Source: Flavobacteriaceae bacterium | GTDB taxonomy: Bacteria > Bacteroidota > Bacteroidia > Flavobacteriales > Flavobacteriaceae | DNA length: 64,000 bases | Direction: 5' to 3' | Assembly (NCBI GenBank): GCA_024743095.1 | Contig: JANSXF010000006.1 | Location: 33,740-97,739 of the forward strand | Part shown: positions 17,309-27,626 of the stretch, piece by piece | How the letters are laid out: every line of letters begins with the position of its first letter | Position numbering within the stretch: the first letter of the stretch is position 1 | Translations under genes and position numbers: made by a program | Notes under the pieces: generated by a model | Databases searched by the model: none | What the model was told of the DNA's origin: nothing | The model's input: the letters and a program-made list of their open reading frames with translations, nothing else

Positions 17309-17316
17309 TATATTTG
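17309..17316 (+). promoter_or_regulatory. -7 box of lepA
   Basis: TATATTTG at 17309-17316 matches TAnnTTTG and is followed by GC, a common context in Flavobacteria. The predicted transcript start near 17323 leaves a leader of about 35 nt before the ATG at 17358. The -33 element is not clear. Confidence 0.45.
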
Positions 17317-17357
17317 CAGTTGATTATATCCCTTTTTTAGGGTATGTTATTGTTGAT

Positions 17358-19154
17358 ATGGAGAAGATCAGGAATTTTTGCATCATTGCGCACATAGACC
17401 ATGGTAAAAGTACCTTGGCAGACCGTTTGTTGGATTTTACCGGTTCGGTGACCGAACGCGAAAAACAGGACCAGTTGTTGGACAATATGGACTTGGAACG
17501 TGAAAGGGGCATTACCATCAAGAGCCACGCCATACAAATGGACTATCTCCACAACGGGGAAAAATATGTGCTCAACTTGATCGATACTCCCGGACACGTG
17601 GACTTCTCCTATGAGGTTTCCCGCTCCATCGCGGCCTGTGAGGGCGCTCTTTTAGTCGTTGATGCGGCACAAAGTATCCAGGCCCAGACCATATCCAACC
17701 TCTATTTGGCATTGGAAAATGATCTGGAGATCATTCCCGTGCTCAACAAAGTCGACCTTCCAAGTGCCAACCCGGAGGAGGTGACCGATGACATCGTCGA
17801 CCTATTGGGCTGCAAGGCGGAAGAGGTGATTCCGGCCAGTGCCAAGACCGGAATTGGAATCGAAGAGATTTTGACCGCGATCATCGATAGGATACCCGCT
17901 CCAAAAGGGAATCGCGACGAACCCTTGCAGGCCCTTGTTTTTGACTCTGTCTACAACCCGTTTAGGGGGGTAGAGACCTATTTTAGGGTGGTCAACGGTG
18001 AGATCACCAAAGGCCAAAAAATAAAATTCGTAGCCACTGGGAGGTCGTATGAGGCCGATGAAATCGGAACCTTGAAACTGACACAACACCCCAAACAGAA
18101 GATATCGACCGGGGATGTGGGGTATTTGATCACCGGTATCAAAGACGCCCGTGAGGTAAAAGTGGGCGATACGATCACCGATTCGGCCAACCCCACGAAA
18201 AACCCCATCGGTGGTTTTGAGGATGTGAAACCTATGGTTTTCGCTGGGATCTACCCTGTGGATACCGAAGATTTTGAAGATCTGCGCTCTTCCATGGAAA
18301 AACTCCAGCTAAACGATGCCTCCCTTGTGTTCACGCCTGAAAGCAGTGCGGCACTGGGCTTTGGTTTCCGCTGCGGGTTCTTGGGCATGCTGCACATGGA
18401 GATCATCCAAGAGCGTTTGGAACGCGAGTTCGATATGACCGTGATCACCACGGTCCCCAACGTGAGCTACCACGCCTATACCACAAAGGACAAGGAAACG
18501 GCCGTTATCGTAAACAACCCCTCCGACCTTCCCGACCCATCGACCGTGGACCGTGTTGAGGAGCCTTATATCAAGGCGACCATTATCACCAAGTCGGATT
18601 TTGTTGGGAATGTCATGTCCCTATGTATAGAGAAGCGGGGTCAGATCGTCAACCAGACCTATTTGACCACGGAAAGGGTAGAGCTTATTTTCGACATGCC
18701 CCTGGCCGAGATCGTTTTCGATTTTTATGATCGATTAAAAACCGTTTCAAAAGGCTATGCTTCCTTTGATTATTCGCCCATCGGCATGCGGGTATCCAAA
18801 CTTGTTAGGGTGGATATCCTTTTGAACGCCCAGCCCGTGGATGCTCTATCCGCCCTGGTTCATTTTGACAATGCGCACACCATCGGCAAAAAGATGTGCG
18901 AGAAATTAAAGGAGCTCATCCCAAGACAACAGTTCGATATTCCGATCCAAGCCGCTATCGGGTCCAAGATCATTTCCAGGGAAACCATCAAAGCGCTGCG
19001 AAAAGATGTTACCGCCAAATGTTACGGTGGTGATATTTCCCGGAAGCGCAAATTATTGGAGAAACAGAAAAAAGGGAAAAAGCGTATGCGCCAAGTGGGC
19101 AATGTGGAAATACCACAGCAGGCCTTTATGGCCGTTCTAAAGCTGAACGATTAA
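17358..19154 (+). CDS. lepA: Elongation factor 4 (LepA)
   Basis: 598-residue ribosome-bound GTPase that acts on stalled or mistranslocated ribosomes and in 30S biogenesis. G motifs: AHIDHGKST (about residues 10-18), the switch region [25 protein letters not shown], and SAKTG. The EF-G-like domains follow, and the LepA-specific C-terminal domain is recognisable from [20 protein letters not shown]. The length is that of the family. It converges on the SLC13-type transporter gene with 4 bp between stops. Confidence 0.98.
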   Translation: MEKIRNFCIIAHIDHGKSTLADRLLDFTGSVTEREKQDQLLDNMDLERERGITIKSHAIQMDYLHNGEKYVLNLIDTPGHVDFSYEVSRSIAACEGALLVVDAAQSIQAQTISNLYLALENDLEIIPVLNKVDLPSANPEEVTDDIVDLLGCKAEEVIPASAKTGIGIEEILTAIIDRIPAPKGNRDEPLQALVFDSVYNPFRGVETYFRVVNGEITKGQKIKFVATGRSYEADEIGTLKLTQHPKQKISTGDVGYLITGIKDAREVKVGDTITDSANPTKNPIGGFEDVKPMVFAGIYPVDTEDFEDLRSSMEKLQLNDASLVFTPESSAALGFGFRCGFLGMLHMEIIQERLEREFDMTVITTVPNVSYHAYTTKDKETAVIVNNPSDLPDPSTVDRVEEPYIKATIITKSDFVGNVMSLCIEKRGQIVNQTYLTTERVELIFDMPLAEIVFDFYDRLKTVSKGYASFDYSPIGMRVSKLVRVDILLNAQPVDALSALVHFDNAHTIGKKMCEKLKELIPRQQFDIPIQAAIGSKIISRETIKALRKDVTAKCYGGDISRKRKLLEKQKKGKKRMRQVGNVEIPQQAFMAVLKLND

Positions 19155-19158
19155 ACAT

Positions 19159-20937
19159 TTAGCTTCCCGGATTAAAAGGAAAAAAGTACGGTATCACAAA
19201 AGTGGCCGCAATCCAGATAATGATATTGAGCGGGGTCCCGACCTTTAAAAAATCATTGAATTTGTAGTTTCCCGGTGCATATACCATCGTGTTGGTGGGG
19301 TAGCTTACCGGGGTCATAAAGGTCAAGGAACAGGCAAACATGACCGCCACCAAGAACGGTCTTTCGCTGATCCCCATGGCAGATGCCAGACTGATGACTA
19401 TCGGTGTCATCAAAGCGGCCGTGGCCTTGCTTGAAAGTACGTTGGTACTCAAAAAGGTAACCAGGTACAAAATGCTCAGGGTCACTTGGGCATGATAGTT
19501 TCCCAGGGTCTGCTCTATAAATTGGGCTATTTTTTCGGCCCCACCGGTCTTTTCCAGGGCCGTTCCCATGGAAAGCACCCCTGCCATCATAAAAATGACC
19601 TTCCATTCCACCGCCTGGTATGCCTCTTTCGGCTTTAAGGTGGATGTGGCCACCAACAACAGGGCTCCGACCATACTGCTTATCAAAATAGAGGTTAGGT
19701 TGAGCGAGGCCGCAAGGACCACCCCTACCGCAATTACAATGGCCGGGACGGCCTTTTTATAATTTACCTTGGCATGCCTGTATTCGGAAAGGGCCACCAC
19801 CAGGCCCTGCCCGACCAGAGTATCCACATCGGCCTCGGTGCCCAAAATCAGTAGCATATCGCCCTCCATCAGCTTTATATCGGCCAATTTTTCATACAAG
19901 ATCTCCCCCCGTTGCCGTATGGCCAGGACAGAACCATTGTACTGTCTCCTAAAATTAAGTGAGCGAAGGGAACCTTCGGTAAGCCTGGAGCCAAAGGGAA
20001 CGATGACCTCATAGATATTTTTCTCCAGTGCCGATTCATCAAACTTTTTGTCACCGGTCACCCTATAGCCTTTTAAGTCCCTGATAGCGTTAAGTGTCCT
20101 TGGCGGAACAAGGACCTTCATTACGTCCCCTTCCAAAATAAATGTTTCCGGGCCAATGCTCTTCTTGTTGAACCTATCCCTGGAAATGCCCAAGATCTGC
20201 ACATTATGGTCATTGACCAATTTGGACATGTGCAAGGGCCTGTTACTATCCGGGCAATCCTTTTCCACCAACAGCTCGGTAATATACTTTTGCGCATCCC
20301 TGGTAAGCACGTTCTGCTCCTTTTTTTGCTTTGGTAGGAGAAGGGGGGCCACAAAAAATATGTAGGCAAACCCAATGGTGGCCAAACAAAGCGCGGCCAA
20401 GCTGAATTCGAACATCCCAAAGCCCTCCAGCCCGTATTCTTGGGCATAGCTGCTCACCAATATGTTGGTGGAGGTACCTATCAAGGTGCAGGTGCCTCCA
20501 AAAAGTGCCGAAAAGGATATGGGGATCAACAACATGCCCGGGGCTATCTTGGTTTCCCTGCACACGGTCAAGGCAATGGGCAAAAGCAGGGCCACTACGG
20601 CAGAATCGTTCACAAATGCGGAAAACATGCCCGCTATAAGACAAAAGGTGATCAGGGCAATACTGTAATGTATTTTTGCCAGTTTAATGATCCGGTCACT
20701 AAGGCCCCCCAAGATACCGGAATTAAACACCCCGGCACTCACCACGAACATACACCCCAAGGTTATGGTGGCCGGATGGTTGAAGCCCGAAAAACCCTCT
20801 TTTGGGCTAAGAACGCCCGCCACTATGAACAGGGCCATAATGATGATCGAAGTGGTATCTATGGAAAAATAGTCTTTTATGAACAGGACGATCCCTATAC
20901 AGATGATCACAATGGTAATAATCAAATCGCTGCCCAT
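19159..20937 (-). CDS. SLC13/DASS-family anion symporter with two RCK_C domains
   Basis: 592-residue inner-membrane protein of the divalent anion:Na+ symporter superfamily. It has N-terminal helices (1-200) with NDSAVVALLLPI, matching the conserved SNT/NDT-type hairpin, and GTSTNILV; two cytoplasmic RCK_C (TrkA-C) domains at about 210-380 (for example GPETFILEGDVMKVL and LMEGDMLLILG); then C-terminal helices with the second hairpin (LSSKATAALMTPI) and TPVSYPTNTMVYAPG. Family members move sulfate, dicarboxylates or similar anions; the RCK_C domains probably sense a ligand. Substrate unknown. It lies 120 bp downstream of an antiporter that also bears RCK-type domains. Confidence 0.88.
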   Translation of the reverse strand: MGSDLIITIVIICIGIVLFIKDYFSIDTTSIIIMALFIVAGVLSPKEGFSGFNHPATITLGCMFVVSAGVFNSGILGGLSDRIIKLAKIHYSIALITFCLIAGMFSAFVNDSAVVALLLPIALTVCRETKIAPGMLLIPISFSALFGGTCTLIGTSTNILVSSYAQEYGLEGFGMFEFSLAALCLATIGFAYIFFVAPLLLPKQKKEQNVLTRDAQKYITELLVEKDCPDSNRPLHMSKLVNDHNVQILGISRDRFNKKSIGPETFILEGDVMKVLVPPRTLNAIRDLKGYRVTGDKKFDESALEKNIYEVIVPFGSRLTEGSLRSLNFRRQYNGSVLAIRQRGEILYEKLADIKLMEGDMLLILGTEADVDTLVGQGLVVALSEYRHAKVNYKKAVPAIVIAVGVVLAASLNLTSILISSMVGALLLVATSTLKPKEAYQAVEWKVIFMMAGVLSMGTALEKTGGAEKIAQFIEQTLGNYHAQVTLSILYLVTFLSTNVLSSKATAALMTPIVISLASAMGISERPFLVAVMFACSLTFMTPVSYPTNTMVYAPGNYKFNDFLKVGTPLNIIIWIAATFVIPYFFPFNPGS

Positions 20938-21057
20938 ATTGCCCCTAATTTAGAGTTGTACGCTTTGTTGGGACACACCTTATCCCCTTATTCCGTGATT
21001 GGTTACCTAAACAGAACAATCTTCAAATCATTTTCAGTTCTTGTTCAACAAACTATC

Positions 21058-22911
21058 CTACTCTTTCCCGGCAGATTTCCCTTCTTTTGCCCCTTCGAAC
21101 TCCTTGCCCAAATAAACCAGTTTATAGCCCTCCCCCTTGGGGGTAAAGTCCTTGCTATTGGCAGGAATTATCTCAATACTGCCATCTGGGGATTTGGTGA
21201 ACAATGGAACAATGTCCCTCTCTTCAAAGGTAATATCGATCAGGTTGTCGTAGTGTTCCTTGTCCTCCAGGTCTATTTCGTGTATGGTGGGGTGCTTGCG
21301 GACCGTGTCCATCAACTGGATAAAGTCATCGGTGTGCGAAAAAAGCCCTTCCTTTGGATTGTTGTCGGGGTCGTTGACCTCTTCGGTGTTCACCAGTCTA
21401 AATGCCCCGTTCTCGCCAAACTGTCTTTGAAACTTGTCGATCGCAAATTTGTTGATGTCGGAGTTGCCGGTCAAGGCCATTAGATACCCCATGTCGTTGA
21501 GTTCAATGTTATCGGTAAGGGTGTCGGAGAAAATATTGGCCGATATGGCCTCAAGGCCCAACTTTTTGGCTTTATCCACATTGTTTTGGTTGTTGTCTAT
21601 CAAAACTACGTGCCTATTGTTCTTTCTAAGATAGTTCCCTATGAGCCTGGAAAGCTTGGATGCCCCAATGATCAATATTCCCTCGGACTTCTTTAAGAAC
21701 ACACCGACAAGTTTTGCAAAAAAACGGGCCGTGGTCGCATTCAACAGTACCGTTCCCAGTACGATCATAAACACCAAGGGGGTGATGTATTCCGCACCGG
21801 GTTCGCCGCGCAACATCAGCTTGGATCCAAAAAGTGACGCAATCCCCGCCGCAACAATACCGCGCGGGCCCACCCATCCTATAAAAAGCTTTTCGTTGAA
21901 TTTTAAGTTAGATCCCTGGGCGCTGAGAAAAACCCCAATGGGCCTGATGATAAATACAATTACCGCAAAAAGCGCCACGGTGTTCCAATTGTAAATAAGC
22001 TCCAAGTCGCTGATATTGATGTTGGCCGCCAATAGGATGAAAAGAATGGAGATCAACAGCACGCTCAACGATTCCTTGAAATAGAGCAGTTCCTTGAGGT
22101 TCGGCAAATTCATATTGCCCATGACCATGCCCATGACCACTACGGCCAACAGTCCGGATTCGTGCGCAAACAGGTCCGACTCCACATAGACAAGGAGCAC
22201 GGTGGAGAGCGAGACCACATTGAGCAGATAGTGCGGGATAAAATTCCTTTTGATCGCAAAGGCCAGTGCATGTGCAAAGGTGAAGCCAAAGGTAGTTCCG
22301 AAGAGGATGATCTTACCGAACTCGATAAGTGCGGTCTGGGTAAAGGCCTGCCCCTCGCCAACACTAATGAACTCGAATACCAAAACCGCGACCAGTGCCC
22401 CGATGGGATCAATTAGAATACCTTCCCATTTGAGGACCGCCGAAACATCTTTTTTTAACGGAATGTTCCTCAGGATGGGCGTGATCACGGTAGGTCCCGT
22501 TACAATGATCAAACCCGAGAACAGAAAGGAAATCTGCCAGGAAAGCCCAAAAATATAATGTGCAGCGACCCCGGCACCAAAAAAGGTGACAATGGTTCCA
22601 ATGGTGATCAACTTGGTGATTACCGGTCCCACATTGGATATCTCTGCCCTTTTTAGGGTCAATCCCCCTTCAAAAAGAATGACACTTATGGCCAAGGACA
22701 CAAAATAGTACAGGCCCTCCCCCGGGAAAAGCCCTTTTTCCCCGTTCCAGATAGGTTCTATAAGTTTAGATCCATCTTCGGTGTATAAGGTGGCTATGGG
22801 GCCCACCAGCAATCCTATCAAGATCAAAGGTAAAATTGCAGGGAGTTTGAACCGCCAAGCGACCCATTGTGCAATAATGCCAAGAATTATGATTCCAGCA
22901 AGTTCGAGCAT
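21058..22911 (-). CDS. CPA-family monovalent cation:proton antiporter with TrkA-N/RCK domain
   Basis: 617-residue inner-membrane antiporter. Residues 1-390 form about 12-13 helices of the Na+/H+ exchanger fold, with VTGPTVITPILRN, PIGALVAVLVFEF and GWVGPRGIVAAGIASLF as family markers. Residues about 395-500 are a TrkA-N Rossmann domain (ILIIGASKLSRLIGNYL, then VVLIDNNQNNVDKAKKLG), and a regulatory C-terminal part follows with a charged tail. It exports Na+ or K+ in exchange for H+, giving pH and salt homeostasis; which ion is not readable. It is divergent from the metallo-hydrolase gene. Confidence 0.88.
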   Translation of the reverse strand: MLELAGIIILGIIAQWVAWRFKLPAILPLILIGLLVGPIATLYTEDGSKLIEPIWNGEKGLFPGEGLYYFVSLAISVILFEGGLTLKRAEISNVGPVITKLITIGTIVTFFGAGVAAHYIFGLSWQISFLFSGLIIVTGPTVITPILRNIPLKKDVSAVLKWEGILIDPIGALVAVLVFEFISVGEGQAFTQTALIEFGKIILFGTTFGFTFAHALAFAIKRNFIPHYLLNVVSLSTVLLVYVESDLFAHESGLLAVVVMGMVMGNMNLPNLKELLYFKESLSVLLISILFILLAANINISDLELIYNWNTVALFAVIVFIIRPIGVFLSAQGSNLKFNEKLFIGWVGPRGIVAAGIASLFGSKLMLRGEPGAEYITPLVFMIVLGTVLLNATTARFFAKLVGVFLKKSEGILIIGASKLSRLIGNYLRKNNRHVVLIDNNQNNVDKAKKLGLEAISANIFSDTLTDNIELNDMGYLMALTGNSDINKFAIDKFQRQFGENGAFRLVNTEEVNDPDNNPKEGLFSHTDDFIQLMDTVRKHPTIHEIDLEDKEHYDNLIDITFEERDIVPLFTKSPDGSIEIIPANSKDFTPKGEGYKLVYLGKEFEGAKEGKSAGKE

Positions 22912-23120
22912 CGTCTAAGTTTTGTGGAAATTTACTGTTTTTCTTTTAGATAATCGTTCTTCGATGTATCGGCCAAGGGATAGAAAAGCGCATATTTGCC
23001 CGAACATTGGCGGATTTTACCAAACTCATCCCCTTTTTGTTAAAATACGGCCAATATATCCTTATTTTTTCGCCTTTTAGGGAGTGCTTTTCTTATTTTG
23101 CAGCCCATTTTACTTTCGGA

Positions 23121-23984
23121 ATGACAATTTATCCCATAGAGACAGGTAATTTTAAGTTGGATGGCGGGGCCATGTTCGGTGTGGTTCCCAAATCCATTTG
23201 GAACAGGACCAACCCTGCGGATGCCAACAATATGATCGACCTTGCCGCCCGATGCCTTTTGATAGAAGATGGGGACAGGCTTATTTTGATAGATAATGGG
23301 CTTGGCAACAAACAATCCGAAAAATTCTTTGGTTATTATTATCTCTGGGGCGAGCACTCCTTGGAGAGGTCGCTAAAAAATGCCGGCTTCCATCGGGATG
23401 ATGTGACCGACGTCTTTTTGACCCATTTACATTTTGACCACTGTGGTGGCAGTATCCAATGGAACAAGGACAGGACCGGATATGAGCCCGCCTTTAAAAA
23501 TGCCAGGTTCTGGACCAACCAAGCACATTGGGAATGGGCGACCCGACCCAATGCACGGGAAAAGGCCTCGTTTTTAACGGAAAACCTTTTGCCCATGCAA
23601 GAAAGCGGTCAGTTGCATTTTGTGGAGAGAAAAGAATCTTCCTTTTTGGAAAGTTCCGAGCTCGGGTTCGGCATCCATTTCATGGACGGCCATACCGACA
23701 AGCAAATGCTCCCACATTTACATTATAAGGGCAAAACCTTGGTTTTTGTGGCCGACCTCATTCCAACGGTAGGCCATATCCCCCTACCCTATGTTATGGG
23801 ATACGACACCCGGCCCTTGTTGACCTTAAAAGAAAAAGACTCTTTTTTAAAGAACGCTGCAGAAAACGATTGGCTGCTCCTCTTCGAACACGATGCACAT
23901 AATGAGATCTGCTCCCTGAAGCGGACCGAAAAAGGGGCCCGTTTGAACCAACTGTTTTCTTACGACGAACTATTTAAATTATAA
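23121..23984 (+). CDS. MBL-fold metallo-hydrolase
   Basis: 287-residue metallo-beta-lactamase-fold hydrolase with the metal motif THLHFDHCGG (HxHxDH), later GHTDKQML and a C-terminal FEHDAHNEI. It resembles the quorum-quenching lactonase/N-acyl homoserine lactonase-like and uncharacterised Bacteroidetes MBL proteins, but the substrate is unknown; the absence of a signal peptide places it in the cytoplasm. I chose the ATG at 23121, where the conserved MTIYPIETGNFKLDGG begins; an in-frame ATG at 23007 would add 38 residues without family character. TTATTTTG just upstream (near 23096) is a near-match -7 box that fits this start. Confidence 0.87.
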   Translation: MTIYPIETGNFKLDGGAMFGVVPKSIWNRTNPADANNMIDLAARCLLIEDGDRLILIDNGLGNKQSEKFFGYYYLWGEHSLERSLKNAGFHRDDVTDVFLTHLHFDHCGGSIQWNKDRTGYEPAFKNARFWTNQAHWEWATRPNAREKASFLTENLLPMQESGQLHFVERKESSFLESSELGFGIHFMDGHTDKQMLPHLHYKGKTLVFVADLIPTVGHIPLPYVMGYDTRPLLTLKEKDSFLKNAAENDWLLLFEHDAHNEICSLKRTEKGARLNQLFSYDELFKL

Positions 23985-24017
23985 TAAAACAACTTCACAC
24001 TTTTACAAGCACAGTCT

Positions 24018-25667
24018 ATGAATCGCACCTATAGCAAACTATCATTCCTATCTCTGACCGCCTCGCTATTTTTAATGGGATGTGGATCTACCGCATTGGT
24101 TTCGACCCCTGTTGAGAACATTGATTCCGTACCCTTAAAAGTTGCCGAACTTACCGAAACGGAGAAGAAAAACTGGGGACATTTGGACCTGATCAAGGAT
24201 ACCATTCCTGGAATGAGCGTGGAGAAGGCCTACGATGAGATCATCAAGAACAGAAAAGGAAAAACCGTTGTCGTGGCCGTTTTGGATTCGGGCATGGACC
24301 TGGAGCACGAAGATCTAAAGGGCGTGCTTTGGACCAACCCCGGTGAAATACCCAACAATGGCAAGGACGATGATGGCAATGGTTATGTGGACGACATCCA
24401 TGGTTATAACTTTTTGGGCAAATCCTACAACGAACAATTGGAATATGTCCGAATGCTCCGTTTAAGCATCGGGGATGCATCAGAGAGGGCGGAAGCAAGG
24501 CTTTTGCTCGACAAGGAATACCCAGAGGCCGTTGGGAACAAACAGCAGTACGAACAAATATTCCAAGTGGTCAAAGGTGCCGATGAGCTTGTTAAAAGCG
24601 AACTGGGCAAAGAGACCTATACCAAAAAGGATCTGCTTTCCATTGAGCCAAAAACGGCACAACTCGAGCAAAGCGTTGCCGTATTGAGCCAAATGTTCAC
24701 CTATGGCGACAGTATTCCAAAGGTATTGGAGGAGCTTGGGGAGGGCATCACTTATTTTACCGACCAAGCAAATTACAACCTCAACAAAGACTTTAACGGC
24801 AGGGAGCCCGTGGGCGACGACCCATATGATATCGACGATGTCCCGTACGGGAACGGAAACCCAAAGAACATGGTGGACACCGAGAGCCATGGTACCCACG
24901 TTGCCGGGATCATTGCGGCCCAGAGAAATAACGGGATCGGCATCAACGGAGTGGCCAAAAACGTTGAGATTATGAGCATTAGGGCCGTTCCCAACGGAGA
25001 TGAGTATGATAAGGACATCGCCCTGGGCATCCGCTATGCAGTGGACAATGGAGCCTCCATAATCAACTGTAGCTTTGGAAAGTCCTTTTCGCCGAAAGCC
25101 GAGTGGGTGTACGATGCCATAAAGTATGCCGCCTCCAAGGATGTATTGATCGTGCATGCCGCAGGAAATGATGGTGAGGACCTGGAGGTTCCCGAAAACA
25201 GAAACTATCCCAACGACGATATGGACAGCCAAAGCGAGTTTGTGGACAACCTCATTACCGTCGGGGCACTCTCCAGTGGTTACGGCTCCAAGATGGTGGC
25301 TTCTTTTTCCAACTACGGAAAACAGCGTGTGGATGTGTTCGCACCCGGTGATGCCATATATTCCACCATGCCCAATGGCCAATACGAATTCCAGGGCGGG
25401 ACATCCATGGCGGCACCGGCAGTTGCGGGAGTGGCCGCTTTGGTCCGGTCTTACTATCCGGAGCTTTCCGCGTCCCAGGTAAAGAACATCATCATGCAGT
25501 CCGGGCTTAGGACCAAGACCTCGGTTATCGTTGCCGGGGATCAGACCAAAGCGACCACATTCGACAAAATTTCCAAGTCCGGCAAGATGGTCAATGCCTA
25601 TAATGCCTTAATTTTAGCGGACAACATCTCGAACGGTAAAATAACCCTAGAAAGCAATTCAAAATAA
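24018..25667 (+). CDS. S8 family serine peptidase (subtilase), lipoprotein
   Basis: 549-residue subtilisin-like protease. Lipoprotein signal with lipobox LMGC (Cys22). The catalytic triad is complete: Asp90 (VAVLDSGMD), His291 (ESHGTHVAG) and Ser463 (GGTSMAAPAVAG), with oxyanion Asn384 (AAGND). The distance from Asp to His, about 200 residues, is far larger than in subtilisin; the insert (about 120-285) is helical and acidic. It also contains the calcium-type segment NGKDDDGNGYVDDIHGYNF. Likely attached to the envelope and facing the periplasm or outside. The M1 peptidase starts 3 bp after its stop, so the two proteases are co-expressed. Confidence 0.93.
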   Translation: MNRTYSKLSFLSLTASLFLMGCGSTALVSTPVENIDSVPLKVAELTETEKKNWGHLDLIKDTIPGMSVEKAYDEIIKNRKGKTVVVAVLDSGMDLEHEDLKGVLWTNPGEIPNNGKDDDGNGYVDDIHGYNFLGKSYNEQLEYVRMLRLSIGDASERAEARLLLDKEYPEAVGNKQQYEQIFQVVKGADELVKSELGKETYTKKDLLSIEPKTAQLEQSVAVLSQMFTYGDSIPKVLEELGEGITYFTDQANYNLNKDFNGREPVGDDPYDIDDVPYGNGNPKNMVDTESHGTHVAGIIAAQRNNGIGINGVAKNVEIMSIRAVPNGDEYDKDIALGIRYAVDNGASIINCSFGKSFSPKAEWVYDAIKYAASKDVLIVHAAGNDGEDLEVPENRNYPNDDMDSQSEFVDNLITVGALSSGYGSKMVASFSNYGKQRVDVFAPGDAIYSTMPNGQYEFQGGTSMAAPAVAGVAALVRSYYPELSASQVKNIIMQSGLRTKTSVIVAGDQTKATTFDKISKSGKMVNAYNALILADNISNGKITLESNSK

Positions 25668-25670
25668 TAT

Positions 25671-27521
25671 ATGAAGCATTTACGATCCCTTTTTTTCTCG
25701 GCCTTTTTTGGAGCTGCCCTTTTTTTAAGTGCGCAATCAAGTGACTGGCAACAGCACGTGGACTATGCCATGGATGTACAAATGGATGTAAAGACCTATC
25801 AGTACACCGGCACCCAAAAATTGGTCTATACCAACAATTCCCCTGATCAACTCAGTCGTGTTTTTTACCATTTATACTACAACGCCTTTCAGCCCGGTAG
25901 TGAAATGGACATCAGGCTACAGCACATCAAAGACCCCGATAAAAGGATGATGGTCGACGGAAAAAGCAGGATCGCATCCCTTTCGGAAAGTGAAATCGGG
26001 TACCTCCACGCTGAATCGCTTACCCAGGACGGACAAGCTGTTTCCTTTACAGAGGAAGGGACCATTCTTGTGGTCGATCTGGCCGAACCTATTCCTTCCG
26101 GAGGAAAGACCACTTTGGAAATGACCTTCAAGGGGCAGGTCCCCCTTCAAATTAGACGCTCTGGAAGAAACAGTAGCGAGGGCGTTGCGCTTTCCATGAG
26201 CCAGTGGTATCCCAAACTATCGGAATATGATTTTGAAGGTTGGCACCCCAACCCATATATCGCACGGGAATTCCATGGCGTTTGGGGCGATTTTGATGTA
26301 AAGATCACATTGGACAGGGATTATACCGTTGGAGGTTCTGGATATCTTCAAAATCCGGACGAAATAGGTCATGGATATCAAACACCGGGAACCAAAGTAA
26401 AGACCAAGGGCAAAACCCTGACTTGGCACTTTAAAGCGCCCAAGGTACACGATTTTATGTGGGCGGCAGATCCAGAGTACATCCATGATGTCCTTCAGAT
26501 GGAAGATGGCCCGACCTTGCATTTCCTTTATAAGGACAACCCGGAATTTAATGAAAATTGGAAAAACCTACAGCCCAAAACGGCGGAAGCGATGAAATTC
26601 TTCAGCAACAATGTTGGAAAATATCCTTATGAACAATACTCCGTGGTGCAGGGGGGCGATGGCGGAATGGAATATGCCATGAGCACCCTGATCACCGGAG
26701 AACGTGAATTTGGGAGCTTGGTCGGGGTCATGGTGCACGAAATGGCCCACTCCTGGTTCCAGCACGTGCTTGCGACCAACGAATCGGAACACGAGTGGAT
26801 GGACGAGGGCTTTACCTCCTTTATCAGCAGCTTGTGCATGAACCAGATCATGGAACAGGACAAACAAAACCCTTTTGAGGGGTCGTACCGAGGATACTAT
26901 GCACTTGTAAACTCAGGCCTTGAAATGCCCCAGTCCACCCATGCGGACAGATATACGACGAATTTTGCCTATGGGGTCTCGGCCTATAGCAAAGGATCTA
27001 TTTTCCTCTCCCAATTAGGATACATTATAGGACAGGACAAACTAATGGAGACCATTCAAACCTATTTTGAGGACTTCAAGTTCAAGCACCCCGTGCCGAA
27101 CGACATCAAAAGAACGGCAGAAAAGGTATCCGGGATGGAACTCAACTGGTATTTAACGGACTGGACGCAGACCACCAATACCATCGATTACGGTATCAAA
27201 AGTGTCGATGCCGATGGCCAAAACACCAAGGTTACCCTGGAGCGCATAGGGGAAATGCCCATGCCCTTGGATATCCTGGTCGTTGGCAAGGACGGGACAC
27301 AAAAAACATATTATGTGCCATTGCGCATGATGTACGGCGAAAAAGAAAATCCCTATCCAAACCTGGACCGTACCGTTTTGGAGGACTGGCCATGGGCCTA
27401 CCCAACCTACGAACTCACCTTGGACATGCCCTTGGAAAACGTACAGGCCATTATGATCGACCCGTCCCAATTGATGGCCGATGTGGATGGTGGGAACAAC
27501 GTCTACCAAGCAGAGGAGTAA
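25671..27521 (+). CDS. M1 family metallopeptidase (aminopeptidase)
   Basis: 616-residue secreted zinc aminopeptidase of the gluzincin clan. Signal peptide about 1-21 (ends AQS). The exopeptidase-type motif GGMEYA is at 331-336, and the zinc motif HEMAHSWFQH at 356-365 with the third ligand Glu379 (WMDEGF, HExxH-x18-E). N-terminal beta-sandwich domain before it and a helical part after it. Probably periplasmic, trimming peptides. Directly downstream of the S8 protease, and followed by a good terminator. Confidence 0.93.
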   Translation: MKHLRSLFFSAFFGAALFLSAQSSDWQQHVDYAMDVQMDVKTYQYTGTQKLVYTNNSPDQLSRVFYHLYYNAFQPGSEMDIRLQHIKDPDKRMMVDGKSRIASLSESEIGYLHAESLTQDGQAVSFTEEGTILVVDLAEPIPSGGKTTLEMTFKGQVPLQIRRSGRNSSEGVALSMSQWYPKLSEYDFEGWHPNPYIAREFHGVWGDFDVKITLDRDYTVGGSGYLQNPDEIGHGYQTPGTKVKTKGKTLTWHFKAPKVHDFMWAADPEYIHDVLQMEDGPTLHFLYKDNPEFNENWKNLQPKTAEAMKFFSNNVGKYPYEQYSVVQGGDGGMEYAMSTLITGEREFGSLVGVMVHEMAHSWFQHVLATNESEHEWMDEGFTSFISSLCMNQIMEQDKQNPFEGSYRGYYALVNSGLEMPQSTHADRYTTNFAYGVSAYSKGSIFLSQLGYIIGQDKLMETIQTYFEDFKFKHPVPNDIKRTAEKVSGMELNWYLTDWTQTTNTIDYGIKSVDADGQNTKVTLERIGEMPMPLDILVVGKDGTQKTYYVPLRMMYGEKENPYPNLDRTVLEDWPWAYPTYELTLDMPLENVQAIMIDPSQLMADVDGGNNVYQAEE

Positions 27522-27544
27522 ACCCTATTTTTATACAGAACAGC

Positions 27545-27573
27545 AAGGGCGGCCGTTTGTGCCGTCCTTTTTT
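27545..27573 (+). terminator. Terminator after the peptidase operon
   Basis: AAGGGCGGC (27545-27553) pairs with GCCGTCCTT (27561-27569) through one G-U pair, with a 7-base loop and a following T run. It closes the S8/M1 peptidase transcript. Confidence 0.8.
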
Positions 27574-27626
27574 ATTTATTCTCGGATTTATTTAAGTAAT
27601 TTACCCCTTCCAAGGAACGGCCCTCC

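Noticed and set aside
20440..21483. 347-codon rightward open frame across two transporter genes
   Set aside because: It runs antisense over the 5' part of the SLC13-type gene and the 3' part of the antiporter gene, both clearly real; product composition (many His, Gly, Gln) is typical of shadow frames.
22912..23120. N-terminal extension of the metallo-hydrolase from 23007
   Set aside because: The 38 extra residues lack family character and the near -7 box lies downstream of that ATG, so 23121 is the better start.
24480..25382. 300-codon leftward open frame
   Set aside because: Antisense to the catalytic region of the subtilase, which has all its active-site motifs; no recognisable motif in the opposite frame.
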